Shown: positions 39,417 through 50,095, numbered from the stretch's first letter. The stretch is DNA of 50,620 bases from Streptomyces muensis (GCF_021474425.1 NZ_JAKEIP010000039.1:1-50620); one strand, 5' to 3'. A program made the numbers and translations. The notes: a model not told the origin generated them from the letters alone.

Positions 39417-41738
39417 GTGACCGCCGTCACTGACCAGGACCACACCGAACACGCCGATCAGCAGGGGGACGGCGCCACCAAGGACGACGAGCGCGAGCAC
39501 CACGTCCCGGTGAGCGCGTCCCCGGCGGACGGCGCCTCCGAGAACGGCTTCCCCGCGGCGGGCGACCGCGCGGAGGGAGAGCCCGACCAGGGCGAGGATT
39601 CCGCGGTTGCCGAGGAGCCGGAGATGCGCAAGCTCTGGAGGAAGCTGGCGAAACAGGAGTCCCGCGCGGGCGACGACCACGCGCGCGTGGAGGGCGGGCA
39701 GGCCGACGGCACGCCCGCGCGCGTGGACGTCCCCGACTCCGGCGGCCGCGAGGGCGGCGACCAACAGGTGCGTGTCGCCGTCCCCGAGCCCGGGGGGCGT
39801 AAGGGCGGGGACGGCCCCGCGCGTGAGGGCGACCGCGACCGCGCCCCGGGGGGACGTAAGGCCGCCGACGCCTCCCGGCGTACGGAACCCCCTGCTCGTA
39901 CGGAACCCCCTGCTCGTATCGAATCCCCCGCCCGTATCGAGCCCCCTGCTCGCACGGAGCCCCCAGCTCGTACGGAGTCCCCCGCTCGCACGGACTCCTC
40001 CACCGGTGCGGACGAACCCACCGGTACCGAATCCGCGTCCCCCTGGGACGACGGGCTGATCGCACGGAGGGTGAATGAAACCGCTGCTCCGGAGCAACCC
40101 GCCATCGTGGAGCCGCGCGCTTCCGGGGCGCAGGTCGTGACGCCGCTCGCGTACGACGGCGCGCTGCGCTCCCGGCTCGACGCGCTGCGCGAACTGGTCG
40201 GGCTCTCGCGCACCAGGCTCGACAACAGGACGCTCTCCGAGGCGGGCCGGGTACTCGACGAGGCGGCGGCGCGCCGCAGACTGTCCGGGCAGCACACCGT
40301 CGTCGCCATCGCGGGCGCCACGGGCAGCGGCAAGTCGCAGCTGTTCAACGCGCTCGCCGGAGTGACCATCTCGGAGACGGGCGTACGGCGGCCGACGACC
40401 GCCTCGCCGCTCGCGTGCAGCTGGAGCGACGGCGCGGTCGGCCTCATCGACCGCCTCGGCATCCCGCCGAGGCTGCGGCGGCGGCCCGCGCAGAACGCGG
40501 CCGCGGACGGGCAACTGCGCGGGCTCGTCCTGGTCGACCTGCCCGACCACGACTCGGCCGCCGTACAGCACCGCGAACAGGTCGACCGGGTCCTGGCGCT
40601 CGTCGACGCGGTCATCTGGGTCGTCGACCCCGAGAAGTACGCCGACGCCGTGCTGCACGAGCGCTATCTGCGGCCCATGGCGGGACACGCCGAGATCATG
40701 TTCGTCGTTCTCAACCAGATCGACCGGCTGCCCGGCGAGGCCACCGACCAGGTCCTCGACGATCTGCGGCGACTGCTCGACGAGGACGGCATCGCGCTGG
40801 GCGAGCACGGCGAACCGGGTGCCGTCGTGCTCGCGCTGTCCGCGCTCACCGGGGACGGCGTCGGCGACCTGAGGGAGGCGCTCGGCCAGTTCGTCGCGGA
40901 GCGCGGGGCGGCCGCGCGCCGGATCTCGGCCGACGTGGACGCCGCCGGGTGGAAGCTGCGGCCCGTCTATGCGGCGCGGCGGCGGACCGGGCTCAGCGAG
41001 GAGGCGCGGGACGAGTTCTCCGCCCGGCTCGCGGACGCGATCGGCGCCACCGCCGCGGGCGAGGCCGCCGAGCGGGCGTGGCTGCGCAACGCCAACCGCG
41101 CGTGCGGGACGCCCTGGCTGCGGCTGTGGCGTTGGTATCAGGACCGGGGCGAGCCTCCGACGGGACGCCTGTCCCTGCGGGCCCAGACGGACGAGGAGGC
41201 CACCGCGCGGCAGCGCGTCGAACAGGCCGTGCGGACGGTCGGCGACGAGGCGTCGGCAGGGCTGCCCACACCGTGGGCACAGGCGGTGCGCGAGGCGGCC
41301 GTACGGGGCGCCCAGGGGCTGCCCGAGGCACTGGACGAGCTCGCCGCACGGGCCGGACTGCCGCCCGGGCGGCCGCCACGGCCCAGCTGGTGGCCGGCGG
41401 CCGTCCTGGTCCAGGCGTCCATGACGATCCTTCAGGTCATCGGCGGCCTCTGGCTGGTGGGGCAGATCGTCGGGGTCATGGCGCCCAACCTGGGTGTGCC
41501 GGTGCTGCTGATGATGGCCGGCATCGTCGGCGGCCCGCTGGTCGAGTGGGGCTGCCGGATGGCGGCCAGAGGGCCCGCCAGGCGCTACGGCCTGGACGCG
41601 GAACGCCGATTGCGGGAGGCGGCGGCCGGCTGCGGGCGGGCTCGGGTGCTGGATCCGGTGGCGGCGGAACTGCTGCGCTACCGGGAGGTCCGGGAGCAGT
41701 ACGGGCGGGTGATGGGGGTGGGGTCGGCGACGCGCTGA
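39417..41738 (+). CDS. dynB: Dynamin-like GTPase DynB (membrane-anchored)
   Basis: 773 residues from GTG with GGAGAGG upstream. Residues 1-215 are acidic, disordered and contain seven 6-residue ART-E-PP type repeats. The GTPase domain begins near 240: P-loop GATGSGKS (300-307), RPTTASPLACSW, LVDLPDHDS (G3) and LNQIDRLPG (G4). Two adjacent membrane segments are near residues 667-690 and 692-712, which anchor the protein, with a basic C-terminal tail. In the known pair DynB recruits DynA to sporulation septa. It is in an operon with dynA. Confidence 0.87.
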   Translation: MTAVTDQDHTEHADQQGDGATKDDEREHHVPVSASPADGASENGFPAAGDRAEGEPDQGEDSAVAEEPEMRKLWRKLAKQESRAGDDHARVEGGQADGTPARVDVPDSGGREGGDQQVRVAVPEPGGRKGGDGPAREGDRDRAPGGRKAADASRRTEPPARTEPPARIESPARIEPPARTEPPARTESPARTDSSTGADEPTGTESASPWDDGLIARRVNETAAPEQPAIVEPRASGAQVVTPLAYDGALRSRLDALRELVGLSRTRLDNRTLSEAGRVLDEAAARRRLSGQHTVVAIAGATGSGKSQLFNALAGVTISETGVRRPTTASPLACSWSDGAVGLIDRLGIPPRLRRRPAQNAAADGQLRGLVLVDLPDHDSAAVQHREQVDRVLALVDAVIWVVDPEKYADAVLHERYLRPMAGHAEIMFVVLNQIDRLPGEATDQVLDDLRRLLDEDGIALGEHGEPGAVVLALSALTGDGVGDLREALGQFVAERGAAARRISADVDAAGWKLRPVYAARRRTGLSEEARDEFSARLADAIGATAAGEAAERAWLRNANRACGTPWLRLWRWYQDRGEPPTGRLSLRAQTDEEATARQRVEQAVRTVGDEASAGLPTPWAQAVREAAVRGAQGLPEALDELAARAGLPPGRPPRPSWWPAAVLVQASMTILQVIGGLWLVGQIVGVMAPNLGVPVLLMMAGIVGGPLVEWGCRMAARGPARRYGLDAERRLREAAAGCGRARVLDPVAAELLRYREVREQYGRVMGVGSATR
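39876..40001 (+). repeat. Seven 18-bp tandem repeats in dynB
   Basis: Each unit encodes A-R-[TI]-[ED]-[PS]-[PS]; the first begins R-R. The array lies in the disordered N-terminal part. The third-base differences show the array is not new, but unit number could vary between strains. Confidence 0.85.
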
Positions 41739-41777
41739 ACCGGTCGGCGCAGCGCGGGTCACCCGTTCGAGTGGCGG

Positions 41778-41806
41778 AGATATCCACAGGCGAGCGGTGG
41801 TCCACA
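41778..41806. promoter_or_regulatory. Two DnaA-box-like sequences upstream of ssb
   Basis: ATATCCACA (about 41780-41788) and TGGTCCACA (about 41798-41806) resemble the Streptomyces DnaA box TTGTCCACA with one or two changes. The 260-base gap 41739-41998 holds nothing else I can assign. Confidence 0.3.
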
Positions 41807-41998
41807 GCGCTCAGCGGGCTCGGCCCGACGGAGGCAGTCTGGCTTCGCGGTGATCGCGGCGAACGCGGTCGATCGCGGTGACGGCGGCGCACCAGGACGT
41901 ACCTGGCCGCGCGGCCGTCATGTCGGACGCAGCCGTACGGGACGGGCCCGTACGTGTATCCGCCCGGCGGGACCGGCCGGGTCAGGGAGGGGTTCGGG

Positions 41999-42508
41999 AT
42001 GAACGAGACGATCATCTGCGCGGTGGGCAACGTGGCGACGCAGCCGGTGTACCGGGAGCTGGCGACGGGACCGTCGGCGCGCTTCCGGCTGGCGGTGACC
42101 TCGCGCTATCTGGATCGCGGGAAGAACGAGTGGACCGACGGGCACACCAACTTCTTCACGGTGTGGGCCAACCGTCAGCTCGCCACGAACGCGGCCGGGT
42201 CGCTGAACGTGGGCGACCCCGTGGTGGTGCAGGGCAGGCTGAAGGTGCGCTCGGACGTGCGCGAGGGGCAGAGCTGGACCTCGGCCGACATCGACGCGAC
42301 GGCGATCGGCCACGACCTCGCGCGCGGCACCTCGGCTTTCCGACGCGCCCCCAGGCCGGAGACGGGGGCCACGGCCGCGTCATCCGCTCGACCCGAGCCC
42401 GACTGGGAGACACCACCCGCCGAGGCGGACGCCGATACTCACACCGATGCCGACACGGGTACCGACACCGGTGTCCAACAGGCCGGGGAGCCACTGGCGG
42501 TGACGTGA
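41999..42508 (+). CDS. Single-stranded DNA-binding protein (SsbB-type paralogue)
   Basis: 169 residues. An OB-fold SSB: MNETIICAVGNVATQPVYRE, ARFRLAVTSRYLDR, FFTVWANRQLATNAAGSL and GDPVVVQGRLKVRS. The C-terminus is acidic and Thr/Asp-rich (DADTHTDADTGTDTG) but lacks the canonical DDDIPF tip. Streptomyces have an essential SSB and a second one that supports chromosome segregation in sporulation; the missing tip and the dynAB neighbours favour the second. The ATG at 41999 follows GGGAGGGG. Confidence 0.85.
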   Translation: MNETIICAVGNVATQPVYRELATGPSARFRLAVTSRYLDRGKNEWTDGHTNFFTVWANRQLATNAAGSLNVGDPVVVQGRLKVRSDVREGQSWTSADIDATAIGHDLARGTSAFRRAPRPETGATAASSARPEPDWETPPAEADADTHTDADTGTDTGVQQAGEPLAVT

Positions 42509-42540
42509 CGTCAGTCACTTCCGAGGGCTGACCGAACTGC

Positions 42541-42618
42541 GGCTTATCGGCGAGTGCGTTCCGAACGACCCCGGTGGATTTGTCGATAAGCCCTGCTCAC
42601 AAGGGATCTTGGCGATAA
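42541..42618. promoter_or_regulatory. GGCTTATCG inverted repeat plus a third CGATAA copy
   Basis: GGCTTATCG (42541-42549) and CGATAAGCC (42584-42592) are perfect inverted arms 34 bases apart, and CGATAA recurs at 42613-42618. The gap is between ssb and the thioester protein gene, so it is a possible regulatory region. Confidence 0.35.
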
Positions 42619-42769
42619 CGATTCCGAGTCGGATCGGCCCTCCGACGGGATCCCAGGGAAGCGTGGTGCGTCGCGTACCTAGGATGCCGGACGTAGCTCT
42701 CGGGGCTTCTGATTCTGCTGGTGGGACCGTTCCGCCCACGTCAACGGGTCCTGCTCGAAGGGGAATTCT

Positions 42770-44191
42770 GTGTTTGCTGCGTTCTCTGCGCCGTCGGTCC
42801 ACAGGCGGCGAGGGGCGGCCCGCGTCGCCGCCGCGTCCCTGGTGTCCGGGCTCGTCGCCGCCTCGGTGCTGTCCGGTGCCGGCCCGGCCGCGGCCGACGA
42901 GGCGGCGTGGGGCCAGGGCGGGGCGACGGCCACCATAGGCGGCCTGAAGACGTACGGGGCCGCGGTCGTCCACGCCGACTCCGGCGACCAGCAGATCTCG
43001 GCCGGCCTGTTCGAGATGTCCGTCGACGGCGGCGGCACGCTGCAGACGTACTGCGTGGACATCAACAACCCCACGCAGCGCGACGCCAAGTACCACGAGA
43101 CGCCCTGGAGCGGCACCTCGCTGGGGGCCAACAAGGACGCGGGCAGGATCCGCTGGATCCTCCAGAACTCCTACCCCCAGGTGAACGACCTCGCGGCGCT
43201 CGCCGGCAAGGCGGGCGTCAAGGGCGGCCTCACCGAGCAGGACGCGGCGGCCGGCACCCAGGTGGCCATCTGGCGCTACTCGGACGGGGTGGACGTCGAC
43301 GCCGTCGACCCGCAGGCCGAGCAGCTCGCCGACTATCTGGAGAAGAACGCGCGCGGTGTGGCCGAGCCCCAGGCCTCGCTCACGCTCGACCCGCCCGCTG
43401 TCTCCGGTCACCCCGGGGAGCGGCTCGGACCGGTGACGGTGCACACCAACGCGGGCAGCGCGACGGTGACACCGCCGGCGGACGCCGCCACCAGCGGGGT
43501 GCGGATCGTGGACAAGGACGGCGCGGCCGTCACGTCCGCCGCGAACGGCAGTCAGGTCTTCTTCGAGGTGCCCGAGGACGCGGCGGACGGCCAGGCGGAG
43601 CTGACCGTGCAGGCCTCGACGACCGTGCCCGTGGGGCGCGCCTTCGCCGCCGAGAGCCGCAGCCAGACGCAGATCCTGGCCGGCTCCAGCGAGTCGACGG
43701 TCTCGGCGACGGCGACCGCTACCTGGGCGAAGAGCGGTGCGATACCCGCGCTGTCGGCGGCGGAGAACTGCGCCAAGGGCGGCGTCGACATCACCGCGGC
43801 CAACGAGGGCACCGAGCCGTTCACCTTCGAACTGCTCGGGGTCGAGTACAGCGTCCCGGCGGGCCGGTCGCAGACGGTGACGATCCCTCTGCAGGAGGAC
43901 CAGGCCTACGACTTCACCATCGAGGGGTCGGGCGGGTTCGAGAAGCGGTTTACCGGCGTGCTGGACTGCAAGACGCAGGTGAGCGAGGCCGACGAGGCGG
44001 GCGACGCCGTCCAGACCCTCAGTGAGCCGAGCCCCGCCACGGTCGGTGCGGGTGCCGACGACACCAACCTCGCAGCGACCGGCGGCTCCACCATGACCCC
44101 CCTGATCACGGGCATCGCCATCGGCCTGGTCGTGATCGGCGGCGCGGCGCTGGTCGTCGTACGGAAGAAGCAGCTGCCGACGCAGGACTGA
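42770..44191 (+). CDS. Thioester (TQXA) domain surface protein with sortase signal
   Basis: 473 residues from GTG (AAGGGG upstream). The signal peptide ends around residue 42 (AAADEAAW). The thioester domain has Cys95 in LQTYCVDIN and Gln164 in GTQVAIW, which in this family form an internal Cys-Gln bond that can covalently attach to host or neighbouring surfaces. One or two Ig-like domains follow (about 195-420). The end is LAATG (434-438), a hydrophobic stretch and RKKQLPTQD, a cell-wall sorting signal for a SrtE-type sortase. A perfect hairpin at 44221-44254 ends the gene. It is a surface adhesin or wall-linked protein. Confidence 0.9.
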   Translation: MFAAFSAPSVHRRRGAARVAAASLVSGLVAASVLSGAGPAAADEAAWGQGGATATIGGLKTYGAAVVHADSGDQQISAGLFEMSVDGGGTLQTYCVDINNPTQRDAKYHETPWSGTSLGANKDAGRIRWILQNSYPQVNDLAALAGKAGVKGGLTEQDAAAGTQVAIWRYSDGVDVDAVDPQAEQLADYLEKNARGVAEPQASLTLDPPAVSGHPGERLGPVTVHTNAGSATVTPPADAATSGVRIVDKDGAAVTSAANGSQVFFEVPEDAADGQAELTVQASTTVPVGRAFAAESRSQTQILAGSSESTVSATATATWAKSGAIPALSAAENCAKGGVDITAANEGTEPFTFELLGVEYSVPAGRSQTVTIPLQEDQAYDFTIEGSGGFEKRFTGVLDCKTQVSEADEAGDAVQTLSEPSPATVGAGADDTNLAATGGSTMTPLITGIAIGLVVIGGAALVVVRKKQLPTQD

Positions 44192-44220
44192 GACCGGGCC
44201 GACACCACTGACACCGGACC

Positions 44221-44254
44221 AGGGGCCTGATCCGCTTCCGCGGATCAGGCCCCT
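44221..44254 (+). terminator. 15-bp hairpin after the thioester protein gene
   Basis: Arms 44221-44235 and 44240-44254 are perfect around a TTCC loop, 29 bases past the stop at 44191. Confidence 0.85.
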
Positions 44255-44259
44255 GTCGT

Positions 44260-44280
44260 CGGACCGTGCCTCACGGTCCG
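44260..44280 (-). terminator. Hairpin after the 94-residue secreted protein
   Basis: CGGACCGTG-CCT-CACGGTCCG, 9-bp stem, 56 bases past the minus-strand stop at 44337. Confidence 0.65.
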
Positions 44281-44336
44281 TACTCCACCGGTATTACGGC
44301 ATGGGACGCGGCGAGAATCCGCGCTCCGGGCGCGAC

Positions 44337-44621
44337 CTACCAGGCGCTGTTGTCGCAGCCCATGGTCGAGCCGAGGTGGGTGGCCTGCGCGCCCGGGTCG
44401 CCCTCGCCGTTGAGCGCGCTGCCCAGCGCGCCGTTGAGGATGCCGACCTGGCCGAGGACGTCGAGGTTCAGGTCGTGCGACCGGCAGTTGGAGCTCTGCA
44501 GGACGCTGACCTTGTCCCCTCCCTTGCCACCGTGACCGTCGGCCGCGGCCGTCCCGGCGCCCATGAACCCGGCGGTACCGATGGCCACGACCACGACGGC
44601 AGCCTTGCGAAGCTTGTGCAT
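44337..44621 (-). CDS. Small secreted two-cysteine protein
   Basis: 94 residues. The signal peptide (MHKLRKAAVVVVAIGTAGFM, cleavage near residue 27) leads to a Gly-rich segment (HGGKGG) and a mature core SSNCRSHDLNLDVLGQVGIL with Cys46 and Cys89. The pattern of a cysteine, a DLNLDVL stretch and a second cysteine is faintly like rodlins of the Streptomyces surface layer, but too short and weak to call. CGGAGATGAC precedes the ATG. The upstream 130 bases are AT-rich and should hold its promoter. Confidence 0.7.
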   Translation of the reverse strand: MHKLRKAAVVVVAIGTAGFMGAGTAAADGHGGKGGDKVSVLQSSNCRSHDLNLDVLGQVGILNGALGSALNGEGDPGAQATHLGSTMGCDNSAW

Positions 44622-44762
44622 GTCATCTCCGAAGGAGTGAGGTGGGTGCGATCCGTGAGAGATCGACTTCGTACAGTTACGAGAGGCTAATGTGAAATAT
44701 TCCTATATGTCCTGATGGCGCGCCGGAAATCATTGGCGTGTCACATACGAGAACCCGGTTGG

Positions 44763-44793
44763 GGGCCCCGCCCGTCCGCGAGGGGCGGGGCCC
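44763..44793 (-). terminator. 11-bp hairpin after the HNH-type nuclease gene
   Basis: GGGCCCCGCCC (44763-44773) pairs with GGGCGGGGCCC (44783-44793). It begins 5 bases past the minus-strand stop at 44799. Confidence 0.8.
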
Positions 44794-44798
44794 GGGTT

Positions 44799-45485
44799 CT
44801 ACGGGGCGGGTTCGTAGGTCACGGTCGTGCCGGGGCAGGCCTCCGCTTGTTGGGCGAGTGCTTCGAGTTCGGCGGCGTCGACGGTCAGGCCCCACCGCAG
44901 CTTGGTCGCGATCCACTCCGAGGTGTACCGGCACGCGACCTCGACGGACGGCGGCAGCCACTCGGCCGGGTCCTGGTCGGCCTTGCTGCGGTTCGAGGCC
45001 GCGGAGACGGCGACGAGGGAGGGGCTGACGGCCAGGTCGTTGGCGTACGCCTCACGCCGCTCGGCGGTCCACTGCGACGCCCCGGAGTCCCAGGCCTCGG
45101 CGAGCGGCACCATGTGGTCGACGTCGAGAGCGGACGCGGAGGTGAGCCATCGCGCGTCGTAGTACGACCACCAGCGCCCGCCGGAGAGCTTGCAGCCGGG
45201 GAGGATCTGGGGCCGCTCGACCGCCTCGGCGAGCAGCACCTCCGCTCGGGTGTTGCAGCCGTCGGCGGGGTTCTGTCCGGCGTTCCAGTGCTTGAAGCTC
45301 GTGCGCTGGTAGCCCTCCCTCACCTCCGCGGCGACGGGGAGGAGGTGGACCGAGCTCGCCATGGGGAGCGTGTAGGTCTCGGCCGGGCGGTGCTGGGCAT
45401 GGGCCGAGGCGGGTGTCGTGAGGGGCGTGAGGGGCGCGAGAAGGAGCGCGGCCGCCAGTGCGGCGCTCCTGAGGTTCTTGATCAC
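44799..45485 (-). CDS. Secreted HNH/DUF1524-type nuclease
   Basis: 228 residues from GTG. A signal peptide spans about 1-29. The DUF1524 (GmrSD C-terminal-like) motif is present as SALDVDHMVPLAEAWDSGA with the Asp-His pair, followed by LAVSPSLVAVSAASNRSKAD and QDPAEWLPP, the Asn and Lys of the His-Me finger site. Four cysteines in the mature part suggest disulfides for extracellular stability. Secreted members are probably nutrient or programmed-death nucleases. Streptomyces have several; nothing next to it marks a special role. Confidence 0.85.
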   Translation of the reverse strand: MIKNLRSAALAAALLLAPLTPLTTPASAHAQHRPAETYTLPMASSVHLLPVAAEVREGYQRTSFKHWNAGQNPADGCNTRAEVLLAEAVERPQILPGCKLSGGRWWSYYDARWLTSASALDVDHMVPLAEAWDSGASQWTAERREAYANDLAVSPSLVAVSAASNRSKADQDPAEWLPPSVEVACRYTSEWIATKLRWGLTVDAAELEALAQQAEACPGTTVTYEPAP

Positions 45486-45726
45486 GCGTCGCAGAATTGA
45501 CGGCGCGTACCTCGTTCGAGGGGTTCGACTCGAACGGATGAGCCATGTGGAGGCTTCAGTTCACCGCACAGGTGTGCTGGTGATCACCCGACGGAGGAAT
45601 GTCCTTACATGGGAGATGCCCAGGTCATGGGCGCTCGCCCATACTGGTTTCCCCCCAGGGGTGGCGATCCGGCAAGATGGGGTGTATCTGCCCACTGCCT
45701 GATTTCAAGCTGCCGGACGGTTTCTC

Positions 45727-47391
<1,665 letters not shown>

Positions 47392-47397
47392 TCGATC

Positions 47398-47826
47398 TTG
47401 CGGCACATCTACCGCTGCCCGCTGCGCTGGGCGGACATGGACGCGTACGGCCACGTCAACAACGTGGTCTTCCTCCGCTACCTGGAGGAAGCCCGTATCG
47501 ACTTCCTGTTCCGTCCCGAGAAGGACTTCAAGCAGGGGTCCGTGGTGGCGCGCCACGAGATCGACTACAAGCGGCAGCTCGTCCACCGGCACCACCCGGT
47601 GGACATCGAGCTGTGGATCAGTGAGATAAGGGCCGCGTCCTTCACCATCACCTACGAGGTGAAGGACGACGACCTGGTCTACGTCCGGGCCTCGACGGTG
47701 GTCGTGCCGTTCGACTTCGAGGCGGGACGGCCGCGCCGGCTCACCGCGGAGGAGAAGGAGTTCCTCCGGGAGTACATGGACGACGCGGCCGACGGAGCCG
47801 ACGAGGAGGAGGCCGTCGCCGCATGA
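47398..47826 (+). CDS. Hot-dog fold acyl-CoA thioesterase
   Basis: 142 residues from a TTG 6 bases after ettA. The 4-hydroxybenzoyl-CoA thioesterase/YbgC signature is RWADMDAYGHVNNVVFLRYLEEARIDFL in part: the Asp, Gly-His-Val-Asn-Asn and Glu residues are all present. These enzymes hydrolyse acyl-CoAs. The C-terminus is acidic. It is coupled to the following gene by an ATGA overlap and probably forms an operon with ettA. Confidence 0.88.
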   Translation: MRHIYRCPLRWADMDAYGHVNNVVFLRYLEEARIDFLFRPEKDFKQGSVVARHEIDYKRQLVHRHHPVDIELWISEIRAASFTITYEVKDDDLVYVRASTVVVPFDFEAGRPRRLTAEEKEFLREYMDDAADGADEEEAVAA

Positions 47827-48491
47827 CGGTGCTCCACCTCGCCGACGAGGGGGAGGCGGCGGATCTCGCGGCCTTCCTCTCCCGGCTGCTGCACTACGAC
47901 CGCGGTGCCGCGGTACGCCTCCAGGCGGCCGGCACCGCGCTCGCCGTCTTCGGACGCCCGCCGTCCTTCGAGGTGCTGGCGATCCGTGCCGTACGACTGG
48001 CGAAGCCGTACGAGAACGGGCTCGACGTCACACTGGACGTGACCGTCTCCGCGGGCGAACTGCTGGAGTCCGTCGACGAGTCGGCGGCCACCGCCGTCGT
48101 ACCGGAAGCCGTGACCGGGCCGCCATGGGCCGGTGTGCTCCCGCCGCGCGGCGGCTGGCAGCCGGTGCCCGGGCTGCCCGCGCCCGACGCTCTGCGGGCG
48201 ATGGTCGGCGCCGGGATCGCCGAATTCCGGTCCCGTACACAGGAGTTGGCACCCGAGCGGCGTACCCGGACCGAACTCGACCGGATCGGGCGGGAGATCT
48301 GGTCCCGGGCCGTCGGAGACACCCACCTGCCCGTGCGAGCCGTGCACGCCGCCCAGTCACTGGGATTCCTGCGGGCAGGCGCGGAGCCGGCGCTGCTCTC
48401 GTGCGGCGCGTGGCTGCGGCTGCGCACGCCGTACGGGTCGATCGCGGTACGGCGGGCGGGACTCGGCGCCCTGGACGTCAGCGTCCGCTGA
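47823..48491 (+). CDS. Conserved actinobacterial protein, unknown function
   Basis: 222 residues with no membrane segment or known motif. It begins with a helical region (EGEAADLAAFLSRLLHYDRG) and a strand pair with the Y-x-N-G-L turn, and ends LRLRTPYGSIAVRRAG. It is always, as far as I recall, found with the hot-dog thioesterase and ettA in streptomycetes. It overlaps the thioesterase by 4 bases, so the two are co-translated. Confidence 0.75.
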   Translation: MTVLHLADEGEAADLAAFLSRLLHYDRGAAVRLQAAGTALAVFGRPPSFEVLAIRAVRLAKPYENGLDVTLDVTVSAGELLESVDESAATAVVPEAVTGPPWAGVLPPRGGWQPVPGLPAPDALRAMVGAGIAEFRSRTQELAPERRTRTELDRIGREIWSRAVGDTHLPVRAVHAAQSLGFLRAGAEPALLSCGAWLRLRTPYGSIAVRRAGLGALDVSVR

Positions 48492-48528
48492 CCGCCGGGA
48501 TCACATCGGCCGGATCACACCGGTCGGC

Positions 48529-48933
48529 TCAGCCCGCCGTGTTCACCATCGACGCCGCCGCGTACGTCAGGTAGTTCCACAGCGTCCGCTCGTGCTCCTC
48601 GGAGAGGCCGAGCTCGTCGACCGCGTCCCGCATGTGCTTCAGCCAGGCGTCGTGGGCCGCGCGGTCCACGGCGAACGGGGCGTGACGCATCCGCAGCCGG
48701 GGATGGCCGCGGTTCTCGCTGTACGTCGTCGGGCCGCCCCAGTACTGGATCAGGAACAGGGTGAGGCGCTCCTCGGCCGGGCCCAGGTCCTCCTCCGGGT
48801 ACATGGGCTTGAGTATCGGGTCCTCGGCGACACCCTCGTAGAAACGGTGGACGAGGCGGCGGAAGGTCTCCTCCCCGCCGACCTGCTCGTAGAAGGTCTG
48901 CTCCTGAAGCGTGCCGCGCCGAATCTCATTCAC
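48529..48933 (-). CDS. glbO: Group II truncated haemoglobin (trHbO)
   Basis: 134 residues. FYEQVGGEETFRRLVHRFYE is the A-B region, MYPEEDLGPAEERLTLFLIQ holds the CD and E helices with YWGGP (the group II Trp near the distal site), and LRMRHAPF carries the proximal His. The group II hydrogen-bonding Trp and Tyr residues appear in place. Such proteins bind oxygen or NO. The start is a GTG at 48933. It converges with the protein at 47823 with 37 bases between the stops. Confidence 0.92.
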   Translation of the reverse strand: MNEIRRGTLQEQTFYEQVGGEETFRRLVHRFYEGVAEDPILKPMYPEEDLGPAEERLTLFLIQYWGGPTTYSENRGHPRLRMRHAPFAVDRAAHDAWLKHMRDAVDELGLSEEHERTLWNYLTYAAASMVNTAG

Positions 48934-49052
48934 TTGTCCATGGTCTCAGACGCGGCGACCGAGGACTGAAGGCTTAGGACCAGCGCTCCCCGGCCATGTG
49001 ATCGTCCGGCGGGGCGCTCGCCTCGCGTCGGCTCCCGCAGGACAGTGGACGT

Positions 49053-50039
49053 ATGAGCGCGCACGCTCTCGACCCCGAGCTGGAGGACCTCGCCGCCTCG
49101 GCGCGGGCCGCGCTGGTCCGTGAGATCGACCTGAGCGGGGCCTGGGCCGACGATCCCGTGTGGCGGGACGCCTTCGCCGCCGTGCCACGGCATCTGTTCG
49201 TGCCGTACTACTACGTGGGCGTCGTCGGCGGCTACGAGCGGCGCTGGGGCCAGAGCCCCGACCCGGCCGCGCGGGAGCGCTGGGTGCGCGGCGCCTACGC
49301 GGACACCCCGCTCGCCACCCGGCTGCGCGACGGCGAGCTGCTCTCCTCCAGCAGCCAGCCGTCCCTGATGGCGATGATGCTGGTCGCGCTGCAGGTGACG
49401 GACGGCGACAGGGTCCTGGAGATCGGCGCCGGCACCGGCTACAACGCCGCCCTGCTCGCCCACCGGCTCGGCGACGACGACCTCGTCACCACCGTCGACC
49501 TGGAGCCGGAGATCACCGAGTCCGCGCGGCGGCATCTGGAGGCGGCCGGGTACCACCCCGTCGTCGTCACGGGCGACGGCGCACGCGGTGTGCCCGAGCG
49601 CGCCCCCTTCGACCGCATCATCGCCACCTGCACCCTGCCGTCCATCCCACGCGCCTGGCTCGCCCAGTGCCGGCCAGGCGCCCGCGTCCTGACCCCGCTC
49701 GCCACCGGCCTCGTCGCCCTCGCCGTCCGGGACGCCGAGCACGCCGAGGGGCGCTTCCTGCACACGCCCGCCTACTTCGTGCCGCTGCGCGGCGGCACCC
49801 GGTCCGAACCGGAGGCCGTGCAGGTGGGCGGCCTGCCGCGGCGGGCCAGGGAACACGAACTGTTCCGCTTCCTGCTCGCCCTGACCCGCGGCAGCCTCGA
49901 TCCACAGGAGGCGTACGCGCTGTGGGAGCGCGAGGGGCAGCCGCGGCGGGAGCGCTACGGGATCACGGTCCGCGGCGAGCACGAGTGGGCCTGGCTGGAC
50001 GACCCCGAGGGGCCGTACGCGTGGCCGCTGCCCGGCTGA
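49053..50039 (+). CDS. PCMT-like methyltransferase (L-isoaspartate O-methyltransferase family)
   Basis: 328 residues. The SAM motif VLEIGAGTGYNAALLAHRLG lies near 131-150, with post-I VDLEPEI and motif II-like FDRIIATCTLPSIPRAWL. The N-terminal stretch AFAAVPRHLFVP and SQPSLMAMML is the PCMT active-site segment. The C-terminal 100 residues (EHELFRFLLALTRG onwards) are an extra domain absent from classic PCMT of about 210 residues. Such extended proteins may repair isoaspartate or modify peptides; which is unknown. The ATG at 49053 has a weak GGACGT upstream. Confidence 0.82.
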   Translation: MSAHALDPELEDLAASARAALVREIDLSGAWADDPVWRDAFAAVPRHLFVPYYYVGVVGGYERRWGQSPDPAARERWVRGAYADTPLATRLRDGELLSSSSQPSLMAMMLVALQVTDGDRVLEIGAGTGYNAALLAHRLGDDDLVTTVDLEPEITESARRHLEAAGYHPVVVTGDGARGVPERAPFDRIIATCTLPSIPRAWLAQCRPGARVLTPLATGLVALAVRDAEHAEGRFLHTPAYFVPLRGGTRSEPEAVQVGGLPRRAREHELFRFLLALTRGSLDPQEAYALWEREGQPRRERYGITVRGEHEWAWLDDPEGPYAWPLPG

Positions 50040-50043
50040 GACG

Positions 50044-50095
50044 CGGGAGGGGGCGGTCGTACGGCACTTTCCCGCCGTACGACCGCCCCCTCCCG
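50044..50095. terminator. 22-bp perfect bidirectional hairpin
   Basis: Arms 50044-50065 and 50074-50095 pair without a mismatch around an 8-base loop. It lies between the converging methyltransferase (stop 50039) and FHA (stop 50116) genes and can end both. Confidence 0.9.

Noticed and set aside
37692..41762. A 1356-codon open frame on the minus strand opposite dynA-dynB
   Set aside because: It is a shadow of the GC-rich codon pattern: it spans two genes, has no domain, and is rich in Arg, Pro, Gly and His.
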